From Sodiomyces alkalinus F11 (taxonomy: Eukaryota > Ascomycota > Sordariomycetes > Glomerellales > Plectosphaerellaceae), in contig NW_021167079.1 in NCBI RefSeq assembly GCF_003711515.1, positions 3,441,185 to 3,505,184 of the forward strand: 64,000 nucleotides of DNA, in the 5' to 3' direction. The notes beneath the pieces are model-generated. The model made no database searches and had not been told where the DNA came from. It saw only the letters and a program-made list of their open reading frames with translations. Every line of letters begins with the position of its first letter. Positions within the stretch are counted from its first letter, which is position 1. The translations under genes and the position numbers were made by a program. Shown here piece after piece: positions 46,870 to 59,439 of the stretch.

Positions 46870-48300
46870 TAGTAAATAATAAGGGGGGACTAAAACAACT
46901 AACCCCGAACCAATCGCCCTTAAACTATAAGTTCCTTAGGCCGGTATACTAGCTAATAGACTATCTAACTTAGCGCCTATATTTAAACCGCTGCCTTAGT
47001 TACTACCCCCTACCTTATTACTACTACCGCCAAACTGGTTAACGATAACCGCTAGCTTATTAACTAAATCCTTATTACTCTAAACCAACTCCCGTAATAA
47101 GCTATTAGTTATACGGCTTTTAACTATTTATTACTCTATAGCTATATAAATTCGACCTAGGATATTATTACGATCCTTAGAAGCTTCTAATTACGAGTTA
47201 GCTTTAACCTCGCGCTACTAATAAACTAACTGCTCGGCACGGGGGATTTAATTATAGGCCTCGCTTTAATCGGACATAAGAGCCCCTAGCCGGGCCCGGG
47301 CTTCCGTTAATAACCGCTATTCACCTAATATAAAGCTACGGTTTTCGTTAAAAACTCTTATAATATTACTCTGTATTAGTCGAGCCAGCTTACGAGTATT
47401 AATAGGTAATTATAACTCGTTAGTCGGCCACGGAGCAGTCGTAACGGGGAAAGAGTATAGCACTGACCTCGTTATAAGGCTTACTGCCTTATATCTAGCA
47501 GTAATTATATTTAGTAGACCGCTCTACGAACACACTTATATTAGCTATTAGTTACTAAGAAATTAATAAAGGGCTAACTTACTTTCGGTAAAGCGGTATA
47601 AGCGGAAAATAATAGGGGTAATAGTAAAATTAGTCTCCGTATACTAATAGCGGGCGTAACGATCGTAGGGCTCCCGTAAAGGACCGCTATAACTAGTATC
47701 TTTCACGTTAGCTCGGATAACGGGCCGAGGAGTAGGTATCGAAACACTAGGCGTCGCCGGAGTAGTAGGAGGGGCGGTTAGGGGCGCGATTAAAGGGGCT
47801 ATAGGCGGAGTAAGCATCTTAGGGGCGTTATTAATAGAAGAGGTGGAATTATTATTAGTCCCCGAGGAACCGGCCGGCGACGAAGTCGCACCACCACCAC
47901 TACCGCTAGTAATAGTACCACCGCCGGTGGTCTTCGCGCGCTTAGGGGCCCTCTTAGTGGCACCCCTAGCGTTTCGCTTACCACCTGCGGCGGGGACACT
48001 ACTACTAGCGCTAGTAGCGGCGGTATTCTTAGGAGCCGCTTTAGGAGGTATATTAACGAATTAACAGTAAGCTATTAAATCGTTAGTCTCCTAACACGGG
48101 TAAGAGTATAAGGAAGGTAAGGAAGCCTTATAAAAGGAATTATATTATTACAAAAGGAGAATTAATTAACTAAGGGCACCCCTAATAGGCGTTAGCTAAT
48201 ATCTAACTATTAACGACGTATATAACGCCGAGTTTATAACCGAGGAACGCGAAGGACCTAATCCTTATCGACGTTTCGATTAACGGAAGATTAATAGCAT
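46870..48300 (-). pseudogene. Possible antisense accessory frame in Gypsy-2
   Basis: On the minus strand a frame from an ATG at 48300 to about 46870 can be followed with interruptions only by TAA and TAG, at places where Gln or Trp would be expected. It has three parts: a helical N-terminal segment (to about 48070), a Ser/Thr/Ala/Gly/Pro-rich middle with basic K-R clusters (about 48040-47690) and a Leu/Arg/Glu/Gln-rich coiled-coil-like C-terminal part (about 47590-46930). I do not recognise the family. TGA is rare in any RIP DNA, so its absence is weak evidence; the amino-acid composition is the better argument. Confidence 0.4.
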
Positions 48301-48833
48301 TATAGCTAGGATTTAACTCACCTACTATAAGCTAAAAACTAAGGTTATTATAATAGCTTAAGAGGAATAGAAAGAGAATTATAAGATTTTAGAAGGTATA
48401 GGATAATATCTACGGCCTATAGGGCCGCCATGCCTTCTATTTTATCTTATTAAGTAATAGGTAAGAGTACTTACCTCCTCGAGTTACTATATTTATAGAA
48501 TAAAGGGGGCTAAGGCATTAACCACCTATACGATAGTTACTGAAAGGCTATTATTTATAGACTATCTAACTAATAAAGCCCTATAACTCTTTAAGATATA
48601 AATAATACTCTTAGTTAAGAGGATAAATTAATAAAGGATTTTAAACTAGATACCTTTAAGGTGCTTTATAACGGGATAACTACTAACCCACGATAGATTC
48701 TTATCTCTAAGAGAATACTATTATTCGTGAATAAATTACTTATTAACTAAATACTATATAGCCTACTATAATTACTAGATTTCCCCTTTATCTAATAGCC
48801 GTCTAAGGATAGGCGCTTCACGGAGGGGTATTA

Positions 48834-49636
48834 TATTATGGATATACTAAGCAAAGGACGATAAGATATACTTAGCTTATCGGGTTAATAATAGTAGATA
48901 TATCACGGACTAATCGGCTATTAATACGGCACTATCTCGATAGTATAGCTAAGGGATAATATTCACGAGACTTATATCCACGATCTGGAAAGGCCTATCT
49001 AATAGCAGGCATACCTAGAATTAATAGGTCGTCGCTATAGTCTCGCTATTATATAGCTAAGGGATAGTATCCATAAGACTTATACCCATAACCTTAAAGG
49101 GCCTGCCTACTAGTAGTAGATATATCAGGAATTAACAGGTCGTTACCTTAGTATCGCTATTATATAGCTAAGGGATAGTATCTATACGACTTAGGTCCAC
49201 GATCTAGAAGGGCCTATCTAGTAGTAGGTATACCTGGAATTAATAAGTCGTCGCTATAGTCTCGCTATTATACAGCTAAGGGATAGTATCCATAAGGGAT
49301 ATCACCACGACCTAGAAGGGCTAAAGCCATATCTAGATTCTTAGATATCAGGCTAAAGGAAGTTAGAGGTAGGACTATTAGGAGTTAATAGGAGGATAAA
49401 GGTTAAGATATTAGGTATGACAGTCTTATATTAAGGGAGTTAGCCGGGGATAGATAGGAGGATTCTAATTAGACCCCGGATAGCTATAAAAGGGGCGCCT
49501 TAGGGACCTCTTTCTTAAGGCGGGCAATAAATAATCTAAGTATTCTAAAACCTATCACCCATAGACAAACCACTATTCACCTAGGACGTGTCGGTCAATC
49601 ACTATTATACTACTCCAGACAAGGATACCTTTAATA
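48834..49636 (+). repeat. Gypsy-2 3' LTR (803 bp)
   Basis: Begins TATTATGGAT and ends TTTAATA, aligning to 40807-41609 without net length change, differing mainly by C/T and G/A transitions. A purine tract (GGAGGGG) lies 5 bp upstream. It carries the same internal 109-bp tandem array. Confidence 0.88.
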
Positions 49637-49641
49637 CTATA
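49637..49641 (+). repeat. Gypsy-2 target-site duplication, right
   Basis: CTATA, identical to 40802-40806. Confidence 0.85.
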
Positions 49642-50039
49642 ATACCTTTAACGACTTATACTAACTACTAAAGAAAAAGGCTAAGAAAACACGCGAAGCG
49701 TATAAGTACCGAGCTAAGGACTCTAATATTACCCACTAAACCGAAGTAGTATACCCACGGTAGCCGTAGATCTCCCCCCCGATTATTATTGCCTAGGACT
49801 AGGACTAGCCCCTTTATAGGGGTAAAGGACGCCCCCCGAAAAGGACTAAAGGATAGGAGGGCTCCCTAATACCGGGCCTAATAAGCGCTTATATAGTCCC
49901 CCGCAGGGCTAGTAAAATACTATAGTAGGAGCTATAAAACTAGAGCTAAACCCCGGTTATACTAAGTATATTATCTTAACCCCCACCCCCCCCCTTTTTT
50001 AATTAATCAGACTCTACATCCTTTTATAGAATATAAGGA

Positions 50040-53000
50040 GTTAGGCGCGGCGGGAGCTCCCGCTCTAGTACTGCGCCGAGTTCGATATAATAGTAATCCA
50101 GGAACCTAGCCTTAACCCCTATATAAAAAGCCTAGCGTGCCCCTCCTAAGGGGTATACCGGCTAATCTAAGGAGGGGGCCACGTCCTCCTATAAATCTAT
50201 AAAAGATATTCGCTATATATATACATATAATAGGCCTACCACGATACCTACGGTTATCTTTAGGACCGGAGACGATACCCTTATAGTCTAGTTAATCTAC
50301 TTAGAGAACTACTAGTTAGCTAAGATCCCCTAGAATATGCCTATATAAGATATATTCGATATAGTACCGCTATAGGGCCGCTATATCCTTATAGGGGACT
50401 TTAATCTATACTACGTCCTTTAGTTATAGCTACTATAATACTACCCCCGGGTTAATACCCTGCTTACCCCTATAAACTGGTAGAACCTAGACCTAGTAAC
50501 CCCCCCCCGGAACTACTATATAATACCGTCCGGGCTAGTATACCAGTATTATTAACCTTATATGGGCGATATAAGGGCTCCGCTACGACTTTAACGGCCC
50601 TAATAAGACCGTTATCGGGTCGGATTAGTATTTATAGATAGCCTAAAATCTATATAAAGATAAATACCGTGGTAAGCGCCACGATAATAATACCGCGGGA
50701 CCTAGCTAGGCCCTATTAGGTCTAGAAGGACTTTAACCCCTTATAGGTCCTTTAGCTTATAGCTATATAACTATAGCTAACCGGCCCCCTTACTATACTA
50801 GGAGATATTAACTTAGTACTAGATAACCTAATCGAGAACCTTATAACCCTAGCTAATAAGGCCGTACCGCGCCGCCACGGGGGCACCCCTAGACACCTAC
50901 CTACCCCTTAATAGAACGTGGAACTTACCGCTCTTACCTAGGAAATAATATGCCTCTACCGTAAATATATATTTGGGAAGTCTTAGAACTGATAGGATAA
51001 GTTCTAAGAAGCAGAGAGACACTAAGATAAGGCCGTGGCGGTAACGAAACGGCTATACTAAATATACCTACTCTACACGACCGAGAAAAACGATAACCTC
51101 CTTTAGCGATTATAGAAATAGGTATAAACTAAAAGGGGAGTACCGCTAAACCCCTTATCGGTACCGCTACTACGCTAAAACGATAGCGATAACCCGGCTA
51201 CTATACACGCTAAGAAGGCTAAAGTCCCTAACTGGAAGTTTCCCCCCCCCCCTCTTTACCGCCCTTAGGCCCCTAAACGCGGAAATCCCCCTTAGATAGG
51301 ATATCCGCTACGATATTACCGTAGCGGATATATAGGGGCGCTTTAAGAAAACTAAACCCTAGGCAGTACTAGGGCCTAATAGGCTCCTGGTAAGGCTCCT
51401 AAAAGTATATAAACCCCCTTTATACTAAAGACTAAGTACTATCTTTATAGTATACCTTAAGGTAAGCTATTACCCGAAAAGGTGCCGTTACGCTACCGTG
51501 GTAGTATTTAAGAAGGAAGGTCGGCCGCCGGCCAACTATAAGATAGTAAAGGGCTAATAACCGATATTACTCCTTAATATAATAGGTAAAGTCCTTAAGG
51601 GGATACTAGCTAACTGTATTACCGCTATAATAAAGGAGTATCGGCTCCCCCTAAAGGGATAAATAGGTAACCGGACCGGGTTAAGTATAAAGGTAGTAGT
51701 ATAAAGAGTTATAAAGGCTATAAGGGTAAGCTAAGCCTATACCAGTACCGTTTTAATACTCTAACTAGATATTAAAAGCGCCTTTAATACTATTCCCTAC
51801 TTCTACCTCCTTAAGGTACTTAAAAGGAAAGGCTTCCCCCAATAGCTTACTACCCTAATTAATAGCTTCCTCTAAAACCGTATAGCCTAGTTATTACTTA
51901 ATAGCGAAATAGCCCCCCCGTAGTACCTCGGCGGGGGGTTGCTATAAGGCTCTCTAATCTCCTTAACCCTCTTTATTCTTTATATCTCCACCCTTTATAA
52001 GGAGCCAAAAAGGGTCCTTAAAACGATACTAGTAGGTTTTACTAATACTACGAATATTATCGCCTTTAGCAGGATAAAGGTATAAACACGGCACCGTCTT
52101 ATCGCTATATAGCGAATTTACCTAAACTAAGAGATAATAAACGGACTATAGGTCGAATTAGCTAAGTATATTTATATTCCCTTCACGAATCACGCTAACC
52201 CTCCTTTACCCCGCTCCCCGGGAATATTACTTCGGTACTAGTAATAGAGGCGATAAGGCTCTTAGACGTTTAGCTTAATAGAAAACTTAACTTCCGACAA
52301 TATATTAAAGAAGTAAAGAGCCGACTAGCCACATAAATATACGCCCTTTTAAGGCTTAGCGCGGTAGCGTAAGGGTATAGCTTCGTAGATATAAGGAGAC
52401 TATACCTTATAGTAATAAGACTAATAATCGCCTATTATGCCTTAACCGTCTATAAGATAGGAGCCGGCCCCCGGCACGGCCCCGTAGCGGTACTTATAGT
52501 GGTATAGAATAGATACCTCCGACTAGTAGCCGGAGCCTATAAGACTATACCGGTTAGGGTCCTTAAAAGGAGACCTTTATCCCCCCCTTAACCTATATCT
52601 TTTAAGCCTAAATACCCGGATAATCCTTCGGATATAAGAAGGGGGAACCGAAAATAGGATGTTAGCCGGAGTATACACTATAGTAAAAGCCCTAACGATA
52701 CCGAACCGGTATTATAGGACCTATACTACCCTTATATAGATAGCCTAGCTTACCGCCCTAATAATCTAGGCTAGAACCTCGCCCCCGAGGAAAGCCCTTA
52801 TAAGGGAATAGGGTTAAGCCTAGGCGGAAGCATAGCGGCCCTATACCTACGCCGTAGCAGTACTAAGCCGCCCCCGATATAACGCTCTCTCCGGAAATAT
52901 AAAGGACTCCTTAAGCTATAAAGCTCCGCACTTACCTAGATTAGATTAGAAAAACTAGACCTATAAGCCTTCCTAGCTAGAGTAAGGGTACCGGGATTCC

Positions 53001-53280
53001 TTATAACACGGTGCCCTTACGGCGACGGGGGGGTAAAGATAGCGGAGTATGTAATACTCTAGTATAAGGATATAACCGAGGATGAGCGTAAGAAGCTCTT
53101 CGGTACCGTAGGGAGACTACTCACAACTAGAGGAGACCTATATAATGCGCTAGACTATAATATAGAAGCCGGGGCGATAGCTAAGTGGTTTCTATAACGG
53201 AAAAGGCTTAACGACTTCCGCCTCGCCCTTAAATTTATAGAAGCCTATAAGACTATAGTGGTACCGTAGCGGGGATAAGG
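50040..53280 (+). pseudogene. LINE-B ORF2 remnant (endonuclease and reverse transcriptase)
   Basis: Parallel to LINE-A ORF2: G-D-F-N endonuclease block near 50395, RT box near 52040-52080 (V-G-F-T-N-T-T-N-I-I-A-F-S, originally F-A-D-D-T-N) and the terminal Cys/His-type region near 53000-53060. It contains many TAA/TAG stops. Confidence 0.7.
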
Positions 53281-54981
53281 GGATATAACGGTCCGGTTTA
53301 GTATTAAATAAAGGCCATATAAGCTAAGACCATGGCGGTATCGAAGTATTATCGGCTAGACCCCCCCTCTTTACTCCTCGCTAGCCTTAATATTACCTCC
53401 CTTGGAGGTATTAATACTACTCTTAATTTACTTAAGACCTTAGAACTAGTTAGCTATACTGCTATTATGGAGGTGCTATAGCGAAATCGAAAAGGGACTA
53501 TATATATAATAGTCTATTAGGATACCTATTATACCCTCTATATGATAAGTCCGGCGGAGAATATCTTATAGAACCACCTCTACTAATAAGATACCGCCGC
53601 GGCTATAACCGGAAGGTAACGCCTAAGCGATAGCCTATCTAAAGAATAAAACCGCCGTCTTTAGACGCTCCTTAGCCTATAGGCTATTAGTAAAGCGCTA
53701 CCGCGATACCGAAAGGAGACTACTTACTGTAATAATATTACTATTACCGATAGCCTTTACTAATACGTAAAGACTATAAATATCTATAAGACGTTATTAC
53801 TGCTTCTTAGTAACGGGGGGGACTTACCGACTAATTAGACTACCTCGATATACCGGTAGCACCTCGATAATATAAGGACGACTTATATCCTTATAGGGGT
53901 ACCGGCTATTAGTGTATTAGAAACACGCGGTGCTAATACCTATAATATTAGTATAAGCTTTAACGTTATCGGGGTAGGTTCCTAAACGCTTACTATAATA
54001 TAAGTAACTATTATATATTAGCCGCCAGGATACTACTTCGGCACTACTAGAATATATATACAGTATACTACGAATAGTACCATATTTATAATAACGATTA
54101 TGCCTATTAGAAGAAGGTATCTATAATTATTAGTATACTACTACTACGGCGCTATTATAATATAGAGATACTTATATTATAACGATAATTACGATTAATA
54201 TTATAAATATTATTACTATTACCATTACACTACCTAGTTAACCCCGCGTTACTATAGCGCTACCTATAAACTATACACTATATACTAAAATTAAAGGGGG
54301 AATTTAGGAATTAAGAATACAGGACTAAAGGTTATTACTAGTTAGTATAGCACCAGGATAATAGGCCTATAAGACCGTAGGCGGGAGCGTAATAAGGAGT
54401 ACCTATAATAGACTTTATAGCGTTATAGGGAGGAAAAGAGGAAAACAAGGAGGACCTTACCCTTTATTAACTATCTACTATTTTTCGGGTATAAGCGGAG
54501 TCCTGCCCTTTCTACCTACTACCGGATATAGTGGGCACCCCCCCCCTAAGAGAGGTAGGAATACCTACCTTACCTTTTTTCTTTATTAATTAAATAGAAG
54601 GAATAATAGGTATAGTCCCCGGGGATATAGGGAGGCCGGAGATAGCGTGCCGCGGCCGCTACACGGCGGAAACGCCACGGCACCCTTTCGGCCCCCGCCC
54701 CCTTACTAACGACTAGCCTAGGCTAACCCGTACTATAGCCTACTACCCTTCCCGTTAGCTACTAGCCTAAAGGTATAATCCAGATACGTAGAAGGGATAA
54801 ACCGGGGCTATATCGGCCCCGTAATAGTATTACTCTAACTAAGGATAAGTATAGAGGTTTTCCCTAGGATCCCGGGTTTTCCCCTTAATAGCTACCCGAG
54901 AAGGACTATATAGTCTAAACTAGGCTCCTATAGATTAGATAGGATAGCGGAGAAAGAATAATACTACTAATAATAATCATA

Positions 54982-54995
54982 ATTCTTAAGATTAT
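54982..54995 (+). repeat. Target-site duplication of LINE-B, right copy
   Basis: ATTCTTAAGATTAT; see 39521-39534. Confidence 0.7.
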
Positions 54996-55089
54996 TATAT
55001 ATCTTTATATCTATATATATATAATAGGTAGAAAAGTATAGATCGCTAGGCTAAGCTAATAATAAATAGAATATAGGGCGAATTTAAGC
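54996..55089. other. Short AT-rich spacer between LINE-B and inverted LINE-C
   Basis: 94 bp rich in TATA repeats; nothing else recognised. Confidence 0.5.
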
Positions 55090-56712
55090 TTTATTATTAT
55101 TATTATTATTCTTAATCTTACTCCGCTATCCTGACTAATTTATAGGAGCCTTCCTAGGCTATACAGTCCTTCTCGGGTGGCTATAGAGGGGAAAACCCGG
55201 GTAAAACCCGGGGAAAACCTCTATACACTTCCTTAGGTGGAGAGGTGCTATTACGGGGCCGATATAGCCCTAGTTCTTCCCTATTACGTATCTGGATCTT
55301 ACCTCTAGGCTAGTAGCTAACGGGAAGTATAGTAGGCTAGTAGTTAGGTAAGTTAGCCTAAGCTAATCTCTGGCGGTAGAGCGGGGGGCTAAGAGGGCGC
55401 TACCGCGCTACCGCTATACGGCGGCTACGGCTCTTTAGCCTTAGTCTCCCTGCGTCCCTTAAGGATTATACCTTTTATTCTTTCCGTTCGGTTAATAAAG
55501 AGAGTAAGGAGGTAAGCGCCTTCTACCACCCCTAGGTGGGTTTCTGCTATATTCGGCGGTAGGTAGGGAAAGGCCTTACCCTATTATAAGAATTAGATAG
55601 TTAATATCCCCCGAGGCCTTTATGCCTTAAACCTCTCTTTTCCTCCTATAACGCTAACGAGTTTATTATAGGTTTTCCTCCTAATCTATTCCCGTTTACG
55701 GTCCTATAGGTTTATCGTTACGGCTCATACTAACTAGTAAACTCCTTTAGTTTTCTTATCGTATTCCTATTATAATTTTACTATAAGTATCTCGCGGTAG
55801 CATCGCGGTAGTACAGTAGCGTGGGGTTAACTATATATTATAGTATTAATCTATATATATATATAAGTAATTAGTAGTAATACTTTAATATAGGTTTCTT
55901 CCTTTATAGCGTAGTAGTACCTCCGCGATAGCGTGCTATTAGCCGTAGATATCTTCTCCTAGTAATAACGCTAATACTAATAATAATTGTAACCGCTATA
56001 AAAAAGGTTTAATTAGGGTTATACTATATATAAGCCTTAGTAGTGTCGATACGGTATTATAGTGGCTAACTTACAGTAGTTATATATATTATAGTAAGCG
56101 TTTAGGCACCTACCTAGACGACGTAGAGGCTTACTCTAATACTATAGAAACTGGTATAGCCTGTTTTTAATATACTAATAGCCGGCGTTTATATAAGGAT
56201 ATAAGTCGTGCCGGTGCTATTATAGTATTATAGGTATACCGTAGTGGTGTATTCAAATTATCTTAATAGATCCCCTCCGCTATTAAAAAGCAGTAATAGC
56301 GTTTTATAGACCTTTATAAGGCGTATATAGTAGTAAAGGCCGCCGGTAGTAACGGTATCGCTGCTATAAGTATCCTCCTATAGTGCTATAGTAGTCTCCT
56401 TACTAATAAGCTATAGGCTAAGGAGCGCCTAGGGACGGCGTCCCGGTCTTTTAGCCGGGCCCTAAACCGGGCGTTACTTTCCGGTCGCGGCCGCGGCGGC
56501 ACCGCGCCGGTGGAGTTATAGGAGTTAGTTCGCCTAATAAGGCGTTAGGAGGGTAAGATAGACTTAATTCTAAAGTACTTTATAAGTAGTCTCCTTTCGG
56601 CCCCGTTATAGCCCCTAGCAGTAATAGTTCGCTAACTAGTCCTTTTAGGGCCTTGAGTATATTAAGAGTAGTATTAGCGCTACCGAGGGCGATAAGGATA
56701 ATAAGAACTAGT
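55090..56712 (-). mobile_element. Inverted partial Tad1-like LINE (LINE-C), 3' part only
   Basis: On the minus strand it matches LINE-A from about 17810 to its tail. It starts at the left with a (TTA)n microsatellite (the 3' tail), keeps the GC hairpin at about 55186-55225 and runs to the left LTR of Gypsy-3 at 56713. Because similarity continues right up to the LTR, the element was probably split by Gypsy-3 and its 5' part lies beyond the window, but a 5'-truncated insertion is not excluded. Confidence 0.75.
55186..55225 (-). other. GC-rich hairpin of LINE-C
   Basis: Contains CCCGGGTAAAACCCGGG, the reverse complement of the LINE-A hairpin core at 19297-19332, and is unchanged despite RIP around it. 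Confidence 0.55.
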
Positions 56713-57201
56713 TATTACGGCCAGCAGACCTAACATGCACCAAGGACATACTGGTGTGTAACGTACTGGGGCGGTCAGCGCACCAGGGCGTAACCAGAAG
56801 ATGACTCAGGACAATATCACGTGCCAAGTCACGTGATGGATAACCGGTATAGTGTGCACCCGCACAGGGAACCTATTAGCATAGGAGGATCACTAGGATC
56901 ACCAGGGGTCACTTAGTCCGAGAAGTGATCTGGCGTGATCCCGAACCAGGAGATTACTAGGACACCCGTGATCCCGTAGATATATATACTAGTATATCCT
57001 AGGTCTTACTTCTATTAGAGAATAAGATATCGATTAATCTAAGTCTTTACCTAGACTATTAGTCTACGCTCGACTTTACCTTATAAAGAAGACGCTTAGT
57101 CTTTACGACGTAACTACGACTAAATACTACGAATAATAGTTACTGCTTTTTAGTTAATATCCTCTTCTTATTTTAAACTAAAACCCCGATACTAGTCCCC
57201 T
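56713..57201 (+). repeat. Gypsy-3 5' LTR (at least 489 bp)
   Basis: Starts TATTACGG (originally TGTTACGG). Aligns without indels to 63512-64000. The true end is past 57201 and not determined. It contains two TCACGTG motifs (56818 and 56832 regions) that could bind bHLH-type factors. Its first 240 bp keep CA and TG; the rest is RIP-mutated. Confidence 0.85.
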
Positions 57202-57289
57202 ATTATCCGCTATACTATAGAGGACCGGAAGCCGTTATAATATTTTGATCGATCCTGTTCGGTAAGCTAACCTTAATAGCTAATAAGCA

Positions 57290-58450
57290 GTACGCCCGAA
57301 GCAGAAGCTACTTCGCCTAAGGAAGAAGAAGTCACTTTATCTAAAGAAGAATCATCGTCTGAAGAATCTAGTTCCTCTAACGAAGAGGAAGGACCAGAAT
57401 AACCTTAATAAGACGACGAAGTAGCTAGTAACCACTCTTCTAATATATCGAATAATAACCGTACCACGAACGCTATAAATACCGCGACGCCTACCACTAC
57501 TACTAAAGGAAGTAACGACCTTTAGCAGATTCGCGATATAATCACTTAGCTTTAGGGGGAGAATATAACCCTAAGAGCTTAGTTAAACTATCCTGGAATT
57601 AGGGCTAAGTATAGATACCCTATACCCCCTAAGTATGACGGGACTTAGGGATAGCTTTAGAGCTTTATTACTTAGCTTAGAGGCTACCTCCTATTCTACT
57701 AGGATAGTATCCGTACGGAAGAAACTAAGGTACTCTATACCGCGGCACTCCTTACGGGAGATACGCACGAATAGTTCGAGTCTATCCATAGAGACTACCT
57801 AAAGAATATAGGAATAGAGATCCTAAGGAAGCCCGGGACTATAATAATCTTCGAGAACTTCGACGTGTTCGTTAAGAGACTTAACGCTATCTTCGGCTAG
57901 TCCGATAAGGAATAAGTCGCGGCCGAACGACTAAGCTAGTTATATTAGACTAAGTTAGCTATAGACTATACTACGAGATTCTAGTAAATCTCGTTAAAGC
58001 TTAGTTACCCGGATAAGCCCTTTATAGATTAGTATTACTAAGGGCTTAAGGAAGAAGTAAAGAACGAACTATACCGATTAGACTAACCTAAGATATTTAG
58101 CGAATATACCGCGATAGTAATTCGTATCGATAACCAGAACTATAAATAACGCTATTAAAAGAAGTATTAAATAAGTATTCTATTCTATATAGCTAATTCG
58201 AAGAAGAAATAATTATACCTATACTAGTTCGGAAATACCTTATATAGATAGTATAGTAGACTTATAGAGCTTGATAATATTAACCGATAAAGCGATAAGC
58301 AGGGTAAAAAGGATATAACGAAAGTTAAGTATTATAACTATAATAGGCTAGGTTACTACGCACACGACTATTATAAGCCTAAGAAAGAATAACCGTAACG
58401 ATAAGTAAATACGATTAAGAAAGAAAGACCCTAGAAGGAAATTAACGCTA
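57290..58450 (+). pseudogene. Gypsy-3 gag remnant
   Basis: An acidic Ser/Glu-rich N-terminus (57295-57410) precedes the Ty3-type capsid region. The latter includes a block Y-D-G-T (about 57636), E-T-K-V-L-Y-T-A-A-L-L-T-G-D (about 57720-57765) and D-Y-T-T-R-F (about 57965). A final knuckle reads Y-Y-N-Y-N-R-L-G-Y-Y-A-H-D-Y at 58328-58370, originally C-x2-C-x4-H-x4-C. Stops are TAA/TAG only where I followed it. Confidence 0.7.
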
Positions 58451-59439
58451 TTAAATACCTAGAAATTTATAGGGATAAAATACTATACGTTAACCTCTAT
58501 TAAGTAACCTACTACGATAACTATTATCTAGGACACTAATCAGGGAAAAACGGAGCTAGGTACCACCCTAAGAGACCCTAGAAGATACTCGCTATAGTAT
58601 CTAGTAACGAGTACGATAACGACTATAGCCTTAAGATCCCCGACTAGGATAAGGATAAACCAGCTTTATAAACTATCGCAGAAATCCTTTAAAAATACGG
58701 ATAGACGAAAGAAAAAGCTAAAAGGTAGAAGTAGATCTTAGAAATCCAGAAGGAAGGAGATCGTACCTGAGGGAGAATCGCTAAACTCGAAGAGTAAGAT
58801 TAGGAAACGGAGTTTAACGGAACCCCGGATAATAACACGAACTTCTAGTATTAACCTATAGAAGCAGCCGACCTAATTAAGGAGGAAACTATCTAGCTGC
58901 GGATACTTAACTAGCTCCCGGAAGAACCCCTTAGATAGACCCACTAAGTTCGTTTCACTAAACTTAACTTCGATAACGCCTACCGTAGGATACCCACGAA
59001 TATTAGCGGGGAATAGCAGTAAACTATATATTAGCGACCTTACCGCGCTTAGGAAAACCGAGATACTCTTACCGACCTAATAATAAGCCTATAAGGATCG
59101 GATAATTAACTACCTAGGTATAACTACTACGGGTGCCGGTTAGATAAATATAATACTACTAGCTACGTAGTATACGCTTCTAAGAAAATCCGATAACTAG
59201 AATAAGACTAAGGAGCTTAGGAGTCACGCTTCTAGACCCTTGATAAACGCCTACGATAGATAGAACGGCTCTTAATCTAGTACGGGTTCTTAGATAAGGA
59301 AATATCCCTCGAATACCGAGCTAAACGGGCAAAAAACTAGGAGTATACTATTACTAGGAGTATATAAAAGGCACTCGATAGATATACTCTATAACACGTA
59401 GTAGTATAGGGTATTATTATATTAGAATACGACTTAATA

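Larger units (their letters stand above)
40807..49636 (+). mobile_element. Full-length Ty3/Gypsy chromovirus (Gypsy-2), RIP-degraded
   Basis: 8830 bp with two 803-bp LTRs and a 5-bp target duplication, inserted in LINE-B ORF1. Plus-strand order: gag with a zinc knuckle, protease, RT, RNase H, integrase with an H2C2-type region, and a C-terminal chromodomain near 46550-46690. About 2.1 kb lies between the end of pol and the 3' LTR, including a probable minus-strand frame. Both catalytic box and many Trp/Gln codons are destroyed by RIP. Confidence 0.9.
39535..54981 (+). mobile_element. Full-length Tad1-like LINE (LINE-B), split by Gypsy-2
   Basis: Segments 39535-40806 and 49637-54981 together match LINE-A along its length. 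Without the insertion and one duplicated 5-bp site the length is 6612 bp, against 6622 for LINE-A. The ORF1 part lies left of the insertion; the end of ORF1, endonuclease, RT and 3' region lie to the right. It is flanked by a 14-bp target duplication with one mismatch. The tail is a TAA/TACTAA-type microsatellite. Heavy RIP. Confidence 0.85.

Noticed and set aside
47843..48064. 73-codon plus-strand Leu/Ala/Pro/Val-rich frame
   Set aside because: It is the complement of the low-complexity middle of the proposed antisense frame; GC-rich repeats keep several frames open.
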